DNA from: UBA2112 sp964596695
GTDB taxonomy: Bacteria; Patescibacteriota; Saccharimonadia; Saccharimonadales; Saccharimonadaceae
Length of the DNA stretch: 12,648 bases
Direction of reading: 5' to 3'
Assembly: GCA_964596695.1 (NCBI GenBank)
Contig: CAZQVE010000011.1
Location: forward strand, 1 to 12,648
The position numbers and the translations under genes were made by a program. Under the pieces are notes generated by a model. It was not told the DNA's origin. It worked only from the letters and a program-made list of their open reading frames with translations, and did no database searches. Positions 1-10,033 of this stretch are shown here, piece after piece (the stretch's first letter is position 1; each line of letters begins with the position of its first letter).

Positions 1-168
1 TGTCAGACTCAAATAAACTGACGATGATATTGCACAACTAAACTGTTAATGAACATTCCACTCACGCACCATAGATGATAAGTGGCTTGTATACCATCTG
101 TTCAACTCGCATTCGTTGGATATCGCATATGCCTCTTAAATAGTGACTGGCGATTCAGACTGTTATCA

Positions 169-197
169 ATCATATCGTTAAAAGGTGTTATCGTCAA
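169..197 (-). promoter_or_regulatory. Left-pointing sigma70-type promoter leading out of the window
   Basis: On the minus strand a -35 TTGACG (192-197) and a -10 TATGAT (169-174) are separated by exactly 17 nt, so transcription would start near 162 and run left. The stretch from 1 to about 162 holds no convincing gene. A purine-rich AAGAGG (132-137) precedes an ATG at 126-128, but that frame stops after eight codons. The transcript probably serves a gene or RNA beyond the left edge. No hairpin terminator is visible between the end of the DUF212 gene and this promoter, so read-through from the gyr operon is possible. Confidence 0.5.
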
Positions 198-209
198 GAG
201 ATTTTTTTA

Positions 210-641
210 CTATTGTGTTACGAAGAAAATAAACAGGCCAACAGCAAGACCGATAAGCGCCCCGGCAGTTACCTCCAGCGGTTCGTGCCCCTTGGCCGCA
301 CGCGGTAAATGAACACTACTCTTCCTCTCCTTGATAAGCGCTTGGATTGCCGCTCCCTGCTCTCCTGTTGACCGCCGTACCATTACCGCATCATACATAA
401 CAACAGCGGCCAAGAGTGTTACGATGCCAAATAGTCCGCTCTCAACGCCGTCCCTGAGGCCCACAATCGTCATGAGCGCGATAACCGTGGCGCTGTGACT
501 ACTTGGCATATTGCCAGACACATAGAGCTGACGAAAATCAATGGAACCTTGGTTTTTGACACTACTAATGATGAATTTGCTACCCTGAGCGACAATCCAT
601 GCGATAGCTATAGCAAGGAGGTATGGCGACACAACGGTCAC
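210..641 (-). CDS. Divergent PAP2 family membrane protein (DUF212, YuiD-like)
   Basis: This 143-residue protein matches the divergent PAP2 (DUF212) family typified by B. subtilis YuiD (about 158 residues). Visible signatures are GNMPSSHS at residues 43-50, which corresponds to the phosphatase-like SSHS motif, VMYDAVMVRR at 81-90, and GHEPLEVTAGALIG at 118-131. Hydrophobic stretches near residues 5-25, 50-62, 68-84 and 122-140 suggest about four membrane helices. The family is related to PAP2 lipid phosphatases, but no substrate is established for it as far as I know. It starts with GTG two nucleotides after the gyrA stop. GGAAGGTG near the end of gyrA may serve as ribosome binding site, and translational coupling to gyrA is likely. 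A GTG three codons later is an alternative start. It ends in TAG. Confidence 0.88.
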   Translation of the reverse strand: MTVVSPYLLAIAIAWIVAQGSKFIISSVKNQGSIDFRQLYVSGNMPSSHSATVIALMTIVGLRDGVESGLFGIVTLLAAVVMYDAVMVRRSTGEQGAAIQALIKERKSSVHLPRAAKGHEPLEVTAGALIGLAVGLFIFFVTQ

Positions 642-643
642 TA

Positions 644-3175
644 CTATTCTTCACCTTCCTCTTCTTTGGTTTGCTCCGGCATGAGGCCGAGTGACGACAC
701 CGCATCACCATCACCAAGCTTCATAATGCGAACACCCTGGGTAGTACGGCCAAGAGTTGGAATATCCTTCAGCCCAACACGAATTGCCTGGCCTTTATTA
801 GATATAAGTAATACCTCGCTTGCATCTTCATCAAGAGTACGAACAGTAATAATCGGTCCGGTCTTCGCAGTCACGACAGCAGCTTTTATGCCAATACCGC
901 CGCGTTTATGAGGTGGGAAGTTCGCAACTTTCGTCGCCTTACCATAACCGTTCTGGCTCACGACTAACAGTTTACGCTCATCATCGGAGACTATATCCAT
1001 ACCGACAACTTGATCGTTTGGACGCAAGCGGATACCGCGTACTCCACGCGCTGCGCGACCCATTGGACGAGCATCCTTTTCGCTGAATCGAACCGCCTGA
1101 CCGGCTGATGTTGAAATAATAACATCGTTCTCGCCCGTTGTTTTTTGAATCCATCGCAGCTCATCACCCTCGTCCAGCCTAATTGCAATTAAGCCGTTCG
1201 TACGAATGTTTGCGTAGTCTTTCAGGGGAGTTTTTTTGACAGTACCCTTCAGTGTTGACATGAACAAGTAGCCTTCATCGCTCGCATTCTTTTCGTGACG
1301 AATGATTGAGGTGATTTTTTCTTCTGGTTGAAGCTGTAAGAGGTTAACCGCCGCAACACCCTTTGCTTGCAAGCTTGCCGCAGGCACCTCATAGGCCTTT
1401 AGCCGGAAGATACGACCGCGATTCGTAAAGAATAATAGGAAGTCATGCGTACTTGCAGGTACAAGTTGATCGATGATATCCTCCTCTTTCGTTGTCATAC
1501 CACGCCTACCCTTACCGCCACGGTGTTGACGTCGGTATTCGCTCAACAATGTCCTCTTGATATAGTTTTCAGTTGTCAAAAGTACGACACTATCTTCTTC
1601 GGGAATGAGCTCCTCGTCGCTGAACTTTCCAAGCTCGTGATTAATGATCTGACTACGGCGCTCATCACCATATTTCTCCTTCATCTCCAGGAGTTCAGCC
1701 TTTATGATGCCGAGAATTTCCTTCTCGTCGGCCAAAATTTCCTCAAACCGCTTAATCATCTTGAGCAACTCGTTTAATTCATCTTCGATGGCCTGACGCT
1801 CGAGTCCAGTCAAACGGCGTAGCTGCATAGCGAGGATTGCCTTCGCCTGAATTTCGCTTAGCTTGAATTTGGTAATCAACGCCTTCTCGGCTTCATCCTG
1901 CGTCTTGCTGGCACGAATCGTCTTGATAACTTCATCGATATGATCCAGGGCTATCTTGTAGCCTTCAAGAATATGGGCACGCTCTTTTGCCTTCCGCAAC
2001 TCAAACTCGGTGCGGCGACGAACCACCTTCTGACGGTGTTTCACAAACTCCTGGAGCATCTCTTGGAGCCCCATAATACGTGGTTGGATGCCATCCACCA
2101 GTGAAAGCATGTTGAAATTAAAGCTCGCTTGCAACGCCGTCAACTTATATAGCTGGTTGAGAAGTTTCTTCGGGTAGGCGTCCTTTTTGAGCTCAATAAC
2201 CACGCGCACCTTACCACGCGCTGTTTCGTCTCGTAAGTCGCTAATGCCGTTCAGCTTCTTGTCTTTGACTAAGTCGGCGATTTTTTCGATTAGTGTCGCT
2301 TTATTTACACCATAAGGAACCTCGCTCACTACAATCTGGTGTCGGCCTTTTTTGGTCTCTTCAATATCAGCAACTGCACGCATCGTCACACTTCCTCGAC
2401 CAGTCATGTACGCCTGTTTCATCGGTGCGCCACCATAGACAGTAGCACCAGTTGGAAAGTCTGGACCCTTGACGTGTTTCAAGAGGTCATCAATCGTTAC
2501 ATCTTCGTTGTCGATCAATTCAATTGTGGCGTCAACAAGCTCACCGAGGTTGTGCGGCGGAATATTAGTCGCCATACCGACAGCAATACCGATCTGACCG
2601 TTAAGGAGAAGGTTTGGCACCTTTGCGGGCAGCACGACCGGTTCTTTGCGTGATCCATCGTAGTTATCCCGAAAGTCAATTGTCTCTTTGTCGATATCAG
2701 CCAACATCTCGTCTGCCAGCTTCGCCATACGCGCCTCGGTATAACGCATCGCGGCAGCTTCGTCGCCATCCATCGAACCAAAGTTACCCTGACCTTGAAT
2801 AAGCGGGTACCGAAGTGACCACGGTTGGGCTAAACGAACCATCGAGTTATAGATTGCCGAGTCGCCATGGGGGTGATATTTACCCATTACGTCACCGACA
2901 ATCAACGCGCTTTTTACGAATTTGGCGGTTGAGCGGTTATTATTTTGCTCCATCGAGTACAAAATACGTCGATGCACTGGCTTTAGTCCGTCACGCACAT
3001 CAGGAAGAGCACGGTCAATAATCACACTCATCGAATAACGGAAGAAGCTGTCTTCCATCACCTTCTCAAGTGTGCGATGCTCGACCCCGGGAGTTTCTAC
3101 GGACACATCTTCAAGCACCTCATCATCAACTGACGAATCATCTACTGGCGTATTCATTGTCTTATCATCATCCAT
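644..3175 (-). CDS. gyrA: DNA gyrase subunit A
   Basis: GyrA (843 residues) is the breakage-reunion subunit of the A2B2 gyrase that introduces negative supercoils. The winged-helix domain carries RALPDVRDGLKPVHRRI near 55-71, the quinolone region HPHGDSAIYNS (101-111) and the catalytic tyrosine Y145 in AAAMRYTEARM. The GyrA box is QHRGGKG at 550-556, close to the canonical QRRGGKG; it separates GyrA from ParC and is needed for DNA wrapping by the C-terminal pinwheel, whose blade-like repeats run to about residue 825. Compared with E. coli GyrA there is an acidic N-terminal extension (about 35 residues before the conserved helix) and an acidic tail (KEEEGEE). Residue 110 is Asn where E. coli has Asp87. 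The ATG lies 11 nt after the gyrB stop, and the sequence AGGGG overlapping that stop is the likely ribosome binding site. It ends in TAG. Confidence 0.98.
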   Translation of the reverse strand: MDDDKTMNTPVDDSSVDDEVLEDVSVETPGVEHRTLEKVMEDSFFRYSMSVIIDRALPDVRDGLKPVHRRILYSMEQNNNRSTAKFVKSALIVGDVMGKYHPHGDSAIYNSMVRLAQPWSLRYPLIQGQGNFGSMDGDEAAAMRYTEARMAKLADEMLADIDKETIDFRDNYDGSRKEPVVLPAKVPNLLLNGQIGIAVGMATNIPPHNLGELVDATIELIDNEDVTIDDLLKHVKGPDFPTGATVYGGAPMKQAYMTGRGSVTMRAVADIEETKKGRHQIVVSEVPYGVNKATLIEKIADLVKDKKLNGISDLRDETARGKVRVVIELKKDAYPKKLLNQLYKLTALQASFNFNMLSLVDGIQPRIMGLQEMLQEFVKHRQKVVRRRTEFELRKAKERAHILEGYKIALDHIDEVIKTIRASKTQDEAEKALITKFKLSEIQAKAILAMQLRRLTGLERQAIEDELNELLKMIKRFEEILADEKEILGIIKAELLEMKEKYGDERRSQIINHELGKFSDEELIPEEDSVVLLTTENYIKRTLLSEYRRQHRGGKGRRGMTTKEEDIIDQLVPASTHDFLLFFTNRGRIFRLKAYEVPAASLQAKGVAAVNLLQLQPEEKITSIIRHEKNASDEGYLFMSTLKGTVKKTPLKDYANIRTNGLIAIRLDEGDELRWIQKTTGENDVIISTSAGQAVRFSEKDARPMGRAARGVRGIRLRPNDQVVGMDIVSDDERKLLVVSQNGYGKATKVANFPPHKRGGIGIKAAVVTAKTGPIITVRTLDEDASEVLLISNKGQAIRVGLKDIPTLGRTTQGVRIMKLGDGDAVSSLGLMPEQTKEEEGEE

Positions 3176-3186
3176 AGTAATAACCC

Positions 3187-5163
<1,977 letters not shown>

Positions 5164-5204
5164 TACTCCCTCACTGCAAGCTTTTAGCCATTTACATTTT
5201 CCCC

Positions 5205-5233
5205 ATTATACCGCAAAACTATTACTCGCTCAA
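5205..5233 (-). promoter_or_regulatory. gyrB operon promoter
   Basis: On the minus strand the -35 is TTGAGC (5228-5233) and the -10 is a perfect TATAAT (5205-5210), with 17 nt between. The start point would be near 5198, giving a leader of about 35 nt before the gyrB ATG. Its -35 element is only 4 bp from the -35 of the divergent promoter at 5238-5267, so the two RNA polymerase sites lie back to back. Confidence 0.85.
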
Positions 5234-5237
5234 GCTC

Positions 5238-5267
5238 TTGTACTGAACACAATTCTTATGCTAATCT
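5238..5267 (+). promoter_or_regulatory. Divergent promoter of the 388-residue surface protein gene
   Basis: TTGTAC (5238-5243), an 18-nt spacer and TAATCT (5262-5267) form the candidate. The -10 is extended by TGC immediately upstream. A start near 5274 would leave a leader of about 27 nt before the GTG at 5301. The 8-base sequence CTGAACAC (5243-5250) in the spacer is repeated as its inverted copy GTGTTCAG (5301-5308), which includes the start codon. This may be an operator-like pair or chance. Confidence 0.6.
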
Positions 5268-5300
5268 AATAGCCAAGAGGTATTTAAAACAAACAAAAAC

Positions 5301-6467
5301 GTGTTCAGGAAGCTTGTTTCAAACCTACCATATAGTCCTGCTCTTATTACGGAAGTTGGGTTTTATGCAAAACGTCTACGCGGCGAAGATGTCACCCGCC
5401 GAGTAACCGTATTATTCGTTGCGCTCGCGTTTATTATGCAGTCGTTGGCACTCTTCTCTCCCCCGGAATCAGCCAATGCGTCAAGTGAGCAAGATATCAT
5501 ACGCGGAGGCGTGAGTGACCTTAATGACTTTCTCGCACGTTACGACCACAATGAAGATGATGTCAAAGACATTTACAGCGCTGTTGGTATTAGTAGGTCG
5601 GAGATAGCCGCAGCCCACCCCGGAACCATCAAGAATAACGACGATCTATACGTCATGAGTCGCTACGGTCAGTTAAGCTCATCGAGTAAAGAAATCAGTA
5701 TGTCATATCCTCGAAGCGTTGGCGGTGTGGGCGTGCGATACTTCAGTCCGCTTACCGAAATCAGTGACTCTCATCACTCATTTAGGGGGTGGATCGGTAA
5801 TTCAGCCGCTCTCGGGTGGTTCGGTATTATCCAGACGAGCGGCAGCCTCGCCACGCGTGGAGTTCCTAGCACATTTAACCCTGTCGGCGCGAACACAACA
5901 ACCGCTGTAAAGCTTATTAGCGCACAGAATCTTACGCAGAATCTTCCTTCCGAGAGCGTAACAGCGAAACCATACGATAAGATTAGTTACACGCTGAAGG
6001 CCTCAAATCCGCACCATATGTCTACTACCGCCGACTTTAGCCTTCGAATCTCTGACATCCTTGAATACAGTACGCTTATCGATGCCGGTGGCGGAAGTCT
6101 CGACCAGACGAAGGATACACTTTCGTGGCCTAGCGTAGAGTTGGGTCCCGGACAGTTCCAGACGCGAACATTTATCGTTCAATTACTCGCCTCCTTGCCA
6201 GCGACAGGGACGGGTGTTAGTAATCCGGAATCCTTTGACTGTGAACTGACAGCTACTTTTGGAAATGCACACCAAACGAAGGTTGATTGTCCTCTGGCAA
6301 AGGGGCTCGAGAGTGCTTTTCTTCAGTTACCCGGGGTCGGAACCGGCGGAACTCTTATCTTTCTCGCCACGCTGTCTCTCATCGTCTCATTCTTTGCAAT
6401 CAGAACTCGGCAGTTAAAGAAAGAGATACGGATCATCCGCCACAACTTTAATACTGGTATAATCTAA
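5301..6467 (+). CDS. Exported, membrane-anchored surface protein with DUF11-like domain
   Basis: This 388-residue protein resembles a family I recall from Saccharibacteria; its function is unknown. A basic N terminus of about 34 residues precedes a hydrophobic segment (36-54) and a signal-peptidase-like SANA/SS site after A60, so it is probably exported or N-terminally anchored. Residues 61-180 are polar with no domain I recognise. Residues about 205-300 (KPYDKISYTLKASNPH onward) look like a DUF11/Ig-type beta domain typical of cell-surface proteins. C314 and C330 could form a disulfide. LPGVGTGG (343-350) precedes a membrane helix (about 350-367) and a basic cytoplasmic tail (RTRQLKKEIRIIRH). 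The start is GTG and no close Shine-Dalgarno is visible; AAGAGGT lies about 20 nt upstream. It ends in TAA. Transcription is divergent from gyrB. Confidence 0.85.
   Translation: MFRKLVSNLPYSPALITEVGFYAKRLRGEDVTRRVTVLFVALAFIMQSLALFSPPESANASSEQDIIRGGVSDLNDFLARYDHNEDDVKDIYSAVGISRSEIAAAHPGTIKNNDDLYVMSRYGQLSSSSKEISMSYPRSVGGVGVRYFSPLTEISDSHHSFRGWIGNSAALGWFGIIQTSGSLATRGVPSTFNPVGANTTTAVKLISAQNLTQNLPSESVTAKPYDKISYTLKASNPHHMSTTADFSLRISDILEYSTLIDAGGGSLDQTKDTLSWPSVELGPGQFQTRTFIVQLLASLPATGTGVSNPESFDCELTATFGNAHQTKVDCPLAKGLESAFLQLPGVGTGGTLIFLATLSLIVSFFAIRTRQLKKEIRIIRHNFNTGII
6455..6463 (+). promoter_or_regulatory. Extended -10 promoter of the coiled-coil membrane protein gene
   Basis: TGG followed by a perfect TATAAT (6458-6463) forms an extended -10 element that overlaps the last codons of the upstream gene. 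No good -35 is seen 17 nt upstream. Transcription from about 6470 would give an 18-nt leader containing AGGGTGG, so the downstream gene can be expressed separately from the 388-residue protein. Confidence 0.55.
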
Positions 6468-6487
6468 GCATAAACAGGGTGGTTAAA

Positions 6488-7063
6488 GTGTCGGAAAAAG
6501 AAATACGAAACGCAGATCTACATGAACAAGCTACTGACGTAGAACAGTTCGGTGAGATTGCGCATGAACGACATGAGGCTATACGAAACGCCGTGGAACG
6601 CTCTGAGCGTAAGCAGAAGAAACACCAGTCAGAGCGAGAGGTGTTAGCAAAAGCTCAAGAACTGGCTACGAAAGCACAAGAAACGAACAAGAAGAATAAA
6701 TCCGCATCGTCAATCGAAAAACGACGCGGACCTATTACGAAGAGACAGCTAGCCGCAAGTTTCAAATCCCAAATGAAATATGCCGAAAACGAAATGAATA
6801 CGTCTGAACGAATCGTTAGTAGGTTCATACACAGCAAACCAATCGAAAAGACAGCCGACCTTGTCAGCTCTACGATCGCACGACCAAACGCCATGCTTAG
6901 CGGTAGTATCGCCGCCTTTATAGGGATTACTGTCTTTTATTTCGTATCCAAGTATTACGGCTTCCAGCTATCAGGTTTCGAGACAATCGGCGCTTTTGTC
7001 TTGGGTTGGATTGTCGGGATACTATACGATTATTTTTCCGTCATGATTCGCGGACATAAATAG
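6488..7063 (+). CDS. Hypothetical coiled-coil protein with two C-terminal membrane helices
   Basis: I do not recognise a characterised family. From the GTG at 6488 the protein is 191 residues. The first 110 or so are highly charged, rich in Glu, Lys, Arg and Gln, with alanine-rich heptad-like stretches (AKAQELATKAQE), so a cytoplasmic coiled coil is likely. Two membrane helices follow: one starting SGSIAAFIGITVFYFV, and one with GAFVLGWIVGILYDYF, separated by a short loop and ending in a short RGHK tail. This layout suggests a membrane-tethered scaffold or a protein that anchors a partner. A GTG at 6479 would add three residues, but AGGGTGG (6476-6482) spaces correctly only for 6488. It ends in TAG, 14 bp from the stop of the convergent ATPase gene. 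Confidence 0.8.
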   Translation: MSEKEIRNADLHEQATDVEQFGEIAHERHEAIRNAVERSERKQKKHQSEREVLAKAQELATKAQETNKKNKSASSIEKRRGPITKRQLAASFKSQMKYAENEMNTSERIVSRFIHSKPIEKTADLVSSTIARPNAMLSGSIAAFIGITVFYFVSKYYGFQLSGFETIGAFVLGWIVGILYDYFSVMIRGHK

Positions 7064-7077
7064 CAGCAAACCAAACC

Positions 7078-10011
7078 CTATCTCAAGCGTATGCTTACTT
7101 CGTGAGGTTCTTGAGAATCTTGTCGAGGCTCCTCTTCTGGTGTCTCCTCTGGCTTTTTGTCGGGTGCAGGCGGCTGTGATGATGGTTGCGTCGCCGTTAC
7201 CTGGGCTTCGGGCTGAGGGGGGCTCGTCTGCGGCCCGGGCACTGGCGGTGCTGGCTGAGGCTGATGAGCCGGCTGAACCGGAGCCGCGGCGGGTGGAGGG
7301 GCTGTTCGCCCCATAGGAGGAGTGGTGTTACTTGGCATAGTTAATCCCGCACCACTTGGGGCATTATTCGCTGGAACAGGAGAAGGGGCGGGTCGTCCAG
7401 ATGGAGTCGCGGGACCCGAGCTAAACGGTGACTGCGCTGGACGCGGTCTTTGAGGCTGCGATGCCAACTTCTGTCGTTTAGCTAGCCATTCGTCTAAGAA
7501 CGAGCCTCCGCCCGATGGCTTCATTTGAGCTGGTGACTGTCCACCAGATGAAATCGCTGGCCTCTGCGGCTTTGGCGGCTCAAGACGCGAGAATATTTCC
7601 TTCTCGATAACCGAACGGGCAAGACCATATTTAGTGGCCGACAATCGCTTCATCGCATCGGCAAGCTGCGCATTCTGCTGGGTCATTGGCGGCAAGAGGG
7701 ACATACTGAACGGCGCAGAAGGAACTCCATTGATCATTACAGAGGCGATTGCCTGGTAATTAGGAAGTTTCGTAAGATCTTCCGCGTCGAAAACCGGTTG
7801 AAACTTCTTTACCATTAACTCGGCATCCGTTACACCGATACGACCACTTATGACGGTGCCGACGTTACCGATAATAGCCTCTCGGATCTTATCAGTCAGC
7901 TGCGTCATGAACTGGTTACCAAGCACAAGGTTCAAACGATATTTACGCGCCTCGGACAAAATAGATTCAAAACTTTCTGTTGCGAAGTTTTGGAACTCAT
8001 CCACAAACAAACAGAAATCTTCACGCTGATCTTCGGGCATGTCCGCCCTCGCCATCGCGGCGACCTGGAATTTCATCACGAAGATCATACCGATGAGCTT
8101 TGAATTCAATTCTCCCATTTTTCCTTTCGACAGGTTCACAAGCAAAATTTTCTTTTTATCCATGATGTCTCGGATACTGAACCCGCTCTTGGTTTGACCC
8201 ATGATATTACGCATCATCGTGTTCGACATGAATGGACCGAACTTACTCACTACCCAGCTCGTTACTTCACCAGATTCGTTTGATCGCTGCGACGCGGGGT
8301 ATTCCTTCGTCCAGAAATCAAGAACATTCCTGTCAGTAACGTATTTCAATTTTGATTTCATAAACGCGTCATCTACGAGCAGTTTTGGAATGTCGATAAA
8401 GGTACCGCCATTAGGATCGGCCATCAGAAGTAACGCACAGTTCCGGAATATATGCTCCAACCGTGGTCCAACGATACCCGTATGCCCTGGGTCATAGAGG
8501 CTATACAGCATATTGATTGCTTCTTGAACTAAGAAATCTTTCTGATCCTCATCGTCATGTTCAAACAGGTTTAGACCGATTGGATTCTCTAAGTCGCCCG
8601 GATTGAAATAAATAACATCCTCGACCCTCTCCTTGGGGATATTAGCCAGAAGATCCTCAACTACGTCCCCGTGCGGGTCAATAAATGCGAACCCGCGTCC
8701 GTCATGCATATCCTGATAAGCAAGGTTCGATAGAAAGCCCGACTTACCTACACCCGTTTGTCCGATGATGTACGTATGACGACGGCGATCGTTTTCAGTC
8801 AAGCGGATCTCTTTTTTGACCCCCCTATACTCATTCACTCCGATAAGAAGTCCTTTTTCCGTCAATTCCGTTGGACCGTCAACTTGTTTGGACATTTGAC
8901 GCTTCACCTTCGATGTAGGAATGCTATTTTGGTCTGGCAAGTGGAAAATTGTCGCCATCTCAACACTATTGAGGATGTTGTGATTCACCGTCTGAGGGAA
9001 AAAGCGAAATATAAAGGCGGTCACGAGCTCTTCGATATCCCTAGAGGGGTTGAACTTAAATCCGTTATAGCTTGGTGAGTCAAACAGTGCGAAGGCGGCA
9101 ACGATATTTTTTAATAGCCCCTGTGAATGTTCGGTCGTATTTGATGACACGACAACCCGCACCAAAACCTCGTACGCAGGATATCGAGTTTTCTCCTCGA
9201 TAACCTTAATCGTATCCTCCTCTAGAGAAGTAAGTTGTTTCTCCTCTGGCTTTTTCTCATCAGGAGTCTCGGGCGGCTTCCATAGGAGCTCGGCCATTCC
9301 ACCGGCACCTTTAATACCAAGACCTTTGGTTTTTGATTTATCATCTTTAATTTTCTTCGCTGCGTTAATCGACGCCCGTACCCAACCGTCTCCAGCAGGA
9401 CGAACCAGGAACTGAATCGCTACACCATCGTCCCTAGATGCCGCCGAGAGAGCGTTCAAAAGTGCTCTTGCAGCGTCACGTTTTGTCTCTTGATAGGTAG
9501 CTATCGGATAAACAAACTTTTTCTTAAGTGTAAATTCACCTCCGATTACCCCGCTCATCTTGCCCGCCTCGCTAAAGATGTTGTGTTCGCTCACCTCTTC
9601 GAGGCGCGCAGAGGGATACGCCGCAGCGATAGCTTGCTTTACTACGTCGACGAGAACAATCGGTACCACCGTGTAATAGTGAACCAGCCCGCCCTTCGCC
9701 ACAATTTCAAACGATATATGTCGCTGTCCATATATCTTGTTTTTAAAACCCTTGGTAGCCGTGCTGGCGATAATGTTGTACATGACCTGAGCTTCTGACA
9801 GTACTTCTTCTGTCAGGTCTCGTTCATCCCTACCGCCCTTTTCAATATCCTCACTCGAAGGAGGAAGATGGATGAACATAGGCACCATCTTGAGTCCACG
9901 CTCATAGTTCTTCGCCTCTCGCATGGTCTTTTTGTACTGGGTAAATACAATAATTATCAGAGCAGTTCCGATAAAGAGAACCATAAATGCTGCAATGAAA
10001 ACGCCCGCCAT
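7078..10011 (-). CDS. Membrane-anchored DNA-transfer-type ATPase (VirD4/TraG/HerA-like)
   Basis: This 977-residue protein has one N-terminal membrane helix (3-24), an alpha/beta region of about 350 residues, and a RecA-type ATPase core. Walker A is GQTGVGKS (417-424), followed by FAFIDPHGDVVEDLL (441-455), which is typical of DUF87/HerA and conjugative coupling ATPases. Walker B with the acidic pair is CLFVDEFQNF (667-676), followed by SEARKYRLNLVLGNQ (686-700), the region equivalent to TraD/TraG recognition. Residues 811-970 are Pro/Gln/Ala-rich and probably disordered, with one helical patch, FLDEWLAKRQKLA (838-850). Such proteins pump DNA or protein through type IV secretion or pilus-like machines in a hexameric ring. 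The substrate here is unknown; DNA uptake, conjugation-like transfer or protein export are all possible. No VirB4 or VirB6 partner lies in this window. The ATG is 22 nt after the stop of the small upstream gene. It ends in TAG. Confidence 0.87.
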   Translation of the reverse strand: MAGVFIAAFMVLFIGTALIIIVFTQYKKTMREAKNYERGLKMVPMFIHLPPSSEDIEKGGRDERDLTEEVLSEAQVMYNIIASTATKGFKNKIYGQRHISFEIVAKGGLVHYYTVVPIVLVDVVKQAIAAAYPSARLEEVSEHNIFSEAGKMSGVIGGEFTLKKKFVYPIATYQETKRDAARALLNALSAASRDDGVAIQFLVRPAGDGWVRASINAAKKIKDDKSKTKGLGIKGAGGMAELLWKPPETPDEKKPEEKQLTSLEEDTIKVIEEKTRYPAYEVLVRVVVSSNTTEHSQGLLKNIVAAFALFDSPSYNGFKFNPSRDIEELVTAFIFRFFPQTVNHNILNSVEMATIFHLPDQNSIPTSKVKRQMSKQVDGPTELTEKGLLIGVNEYRGVKKEIRLTENDRRRHTYIIGQTGVGKSGFLSNLAYQDMHDGRGFAFIDPHGDVVEDLLANIPKERVEDVIYFNPGDLENPIGLNLFEHDDEDQKDFLVQEAINMLYSLYDPGHTGIVGPRLEHIFRNCALLLMADPNGGTFIDIPKLLVDDAFMKSKLKYVTDRNVLDFWTKEYPASQRSNESGEVTSWVVSKFGPFMSNTMMRNIMGQTKSGFSIRDIMDKKKILLVNLSKGKMGELNSKLIGMIFVMKFQVAAMARADMPEDQREDFCLFVDEFQNFATESFESILSEARKYRLNLVLGNQFMTQLTDKIREAIIGNVGTVISGRIGVTDAELMVKKFQPVFDAEDLTKLPNYQAIASVMINGVPSAPFSMSLLPPMTQQNAQLADAMKRLSATKYGLARSVIEKEIFSRLEPPKPQRPAISSGGQSPAQMKPSGGGSFLDEWLAKRQKLASQPQRPRPAQSPFSSGPATPSGRPAPSPVPANNAPSGAGLTMPSNTTPPMGRTAPPPAAAPVQPAHQPQPAPPVPGPQTSPPQPEAQVTATQPSSQPPAPDKKPEETPEEEPRQDSQEPHEVSIRLR

Positions 10012-10017
10012 ACTTCT

Positions 10018-10023
10018 ATTCTA
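10018..10023 (-). promoter_or_regulatory. Weak -10-like element just upstream of the ATPase ATG
   Basis: TAGAAT lies 6 nt before the ATG at 10011, the same geometry as the two clearer leaderless-type promoters upstream. There is no TG extension and no recognisable -35. The intergenic gap also lacks a clear Shine-Dalgarno (it reads AGAATAGAAGT). The gene may therefore be transcribed as a leaderless mRNA or read from the upstream promoter. Confidence 0.25.
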
Positions 10024-10033
10024 GCGCAAGCAG

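Noticed and set aside
104..137. Short minus-strand ATG frame after AAGAGG as a leader peptide
   Set aside because: Eight codons ending in TGA, spacing of only 3 nt to the purine-rich sequence, and no attenuator-like structure visible before the window edge.
82..312. Open frame of 76 codons on the plus strand at the left edge
   Set aside because: It overlaps the conserved end of the DUF212 gene on the opposite strand, has no ribosome binding site and a composition without known domains.
6198..6215. Internal LPATG in the surface protein as a sortase site
   Set aside because: It is about 85 residues from the C terminus and is not followed by a membrane helix; the C-terminal LPGVGTGG before the last helix is the better candidate, and it is itself not canonical.
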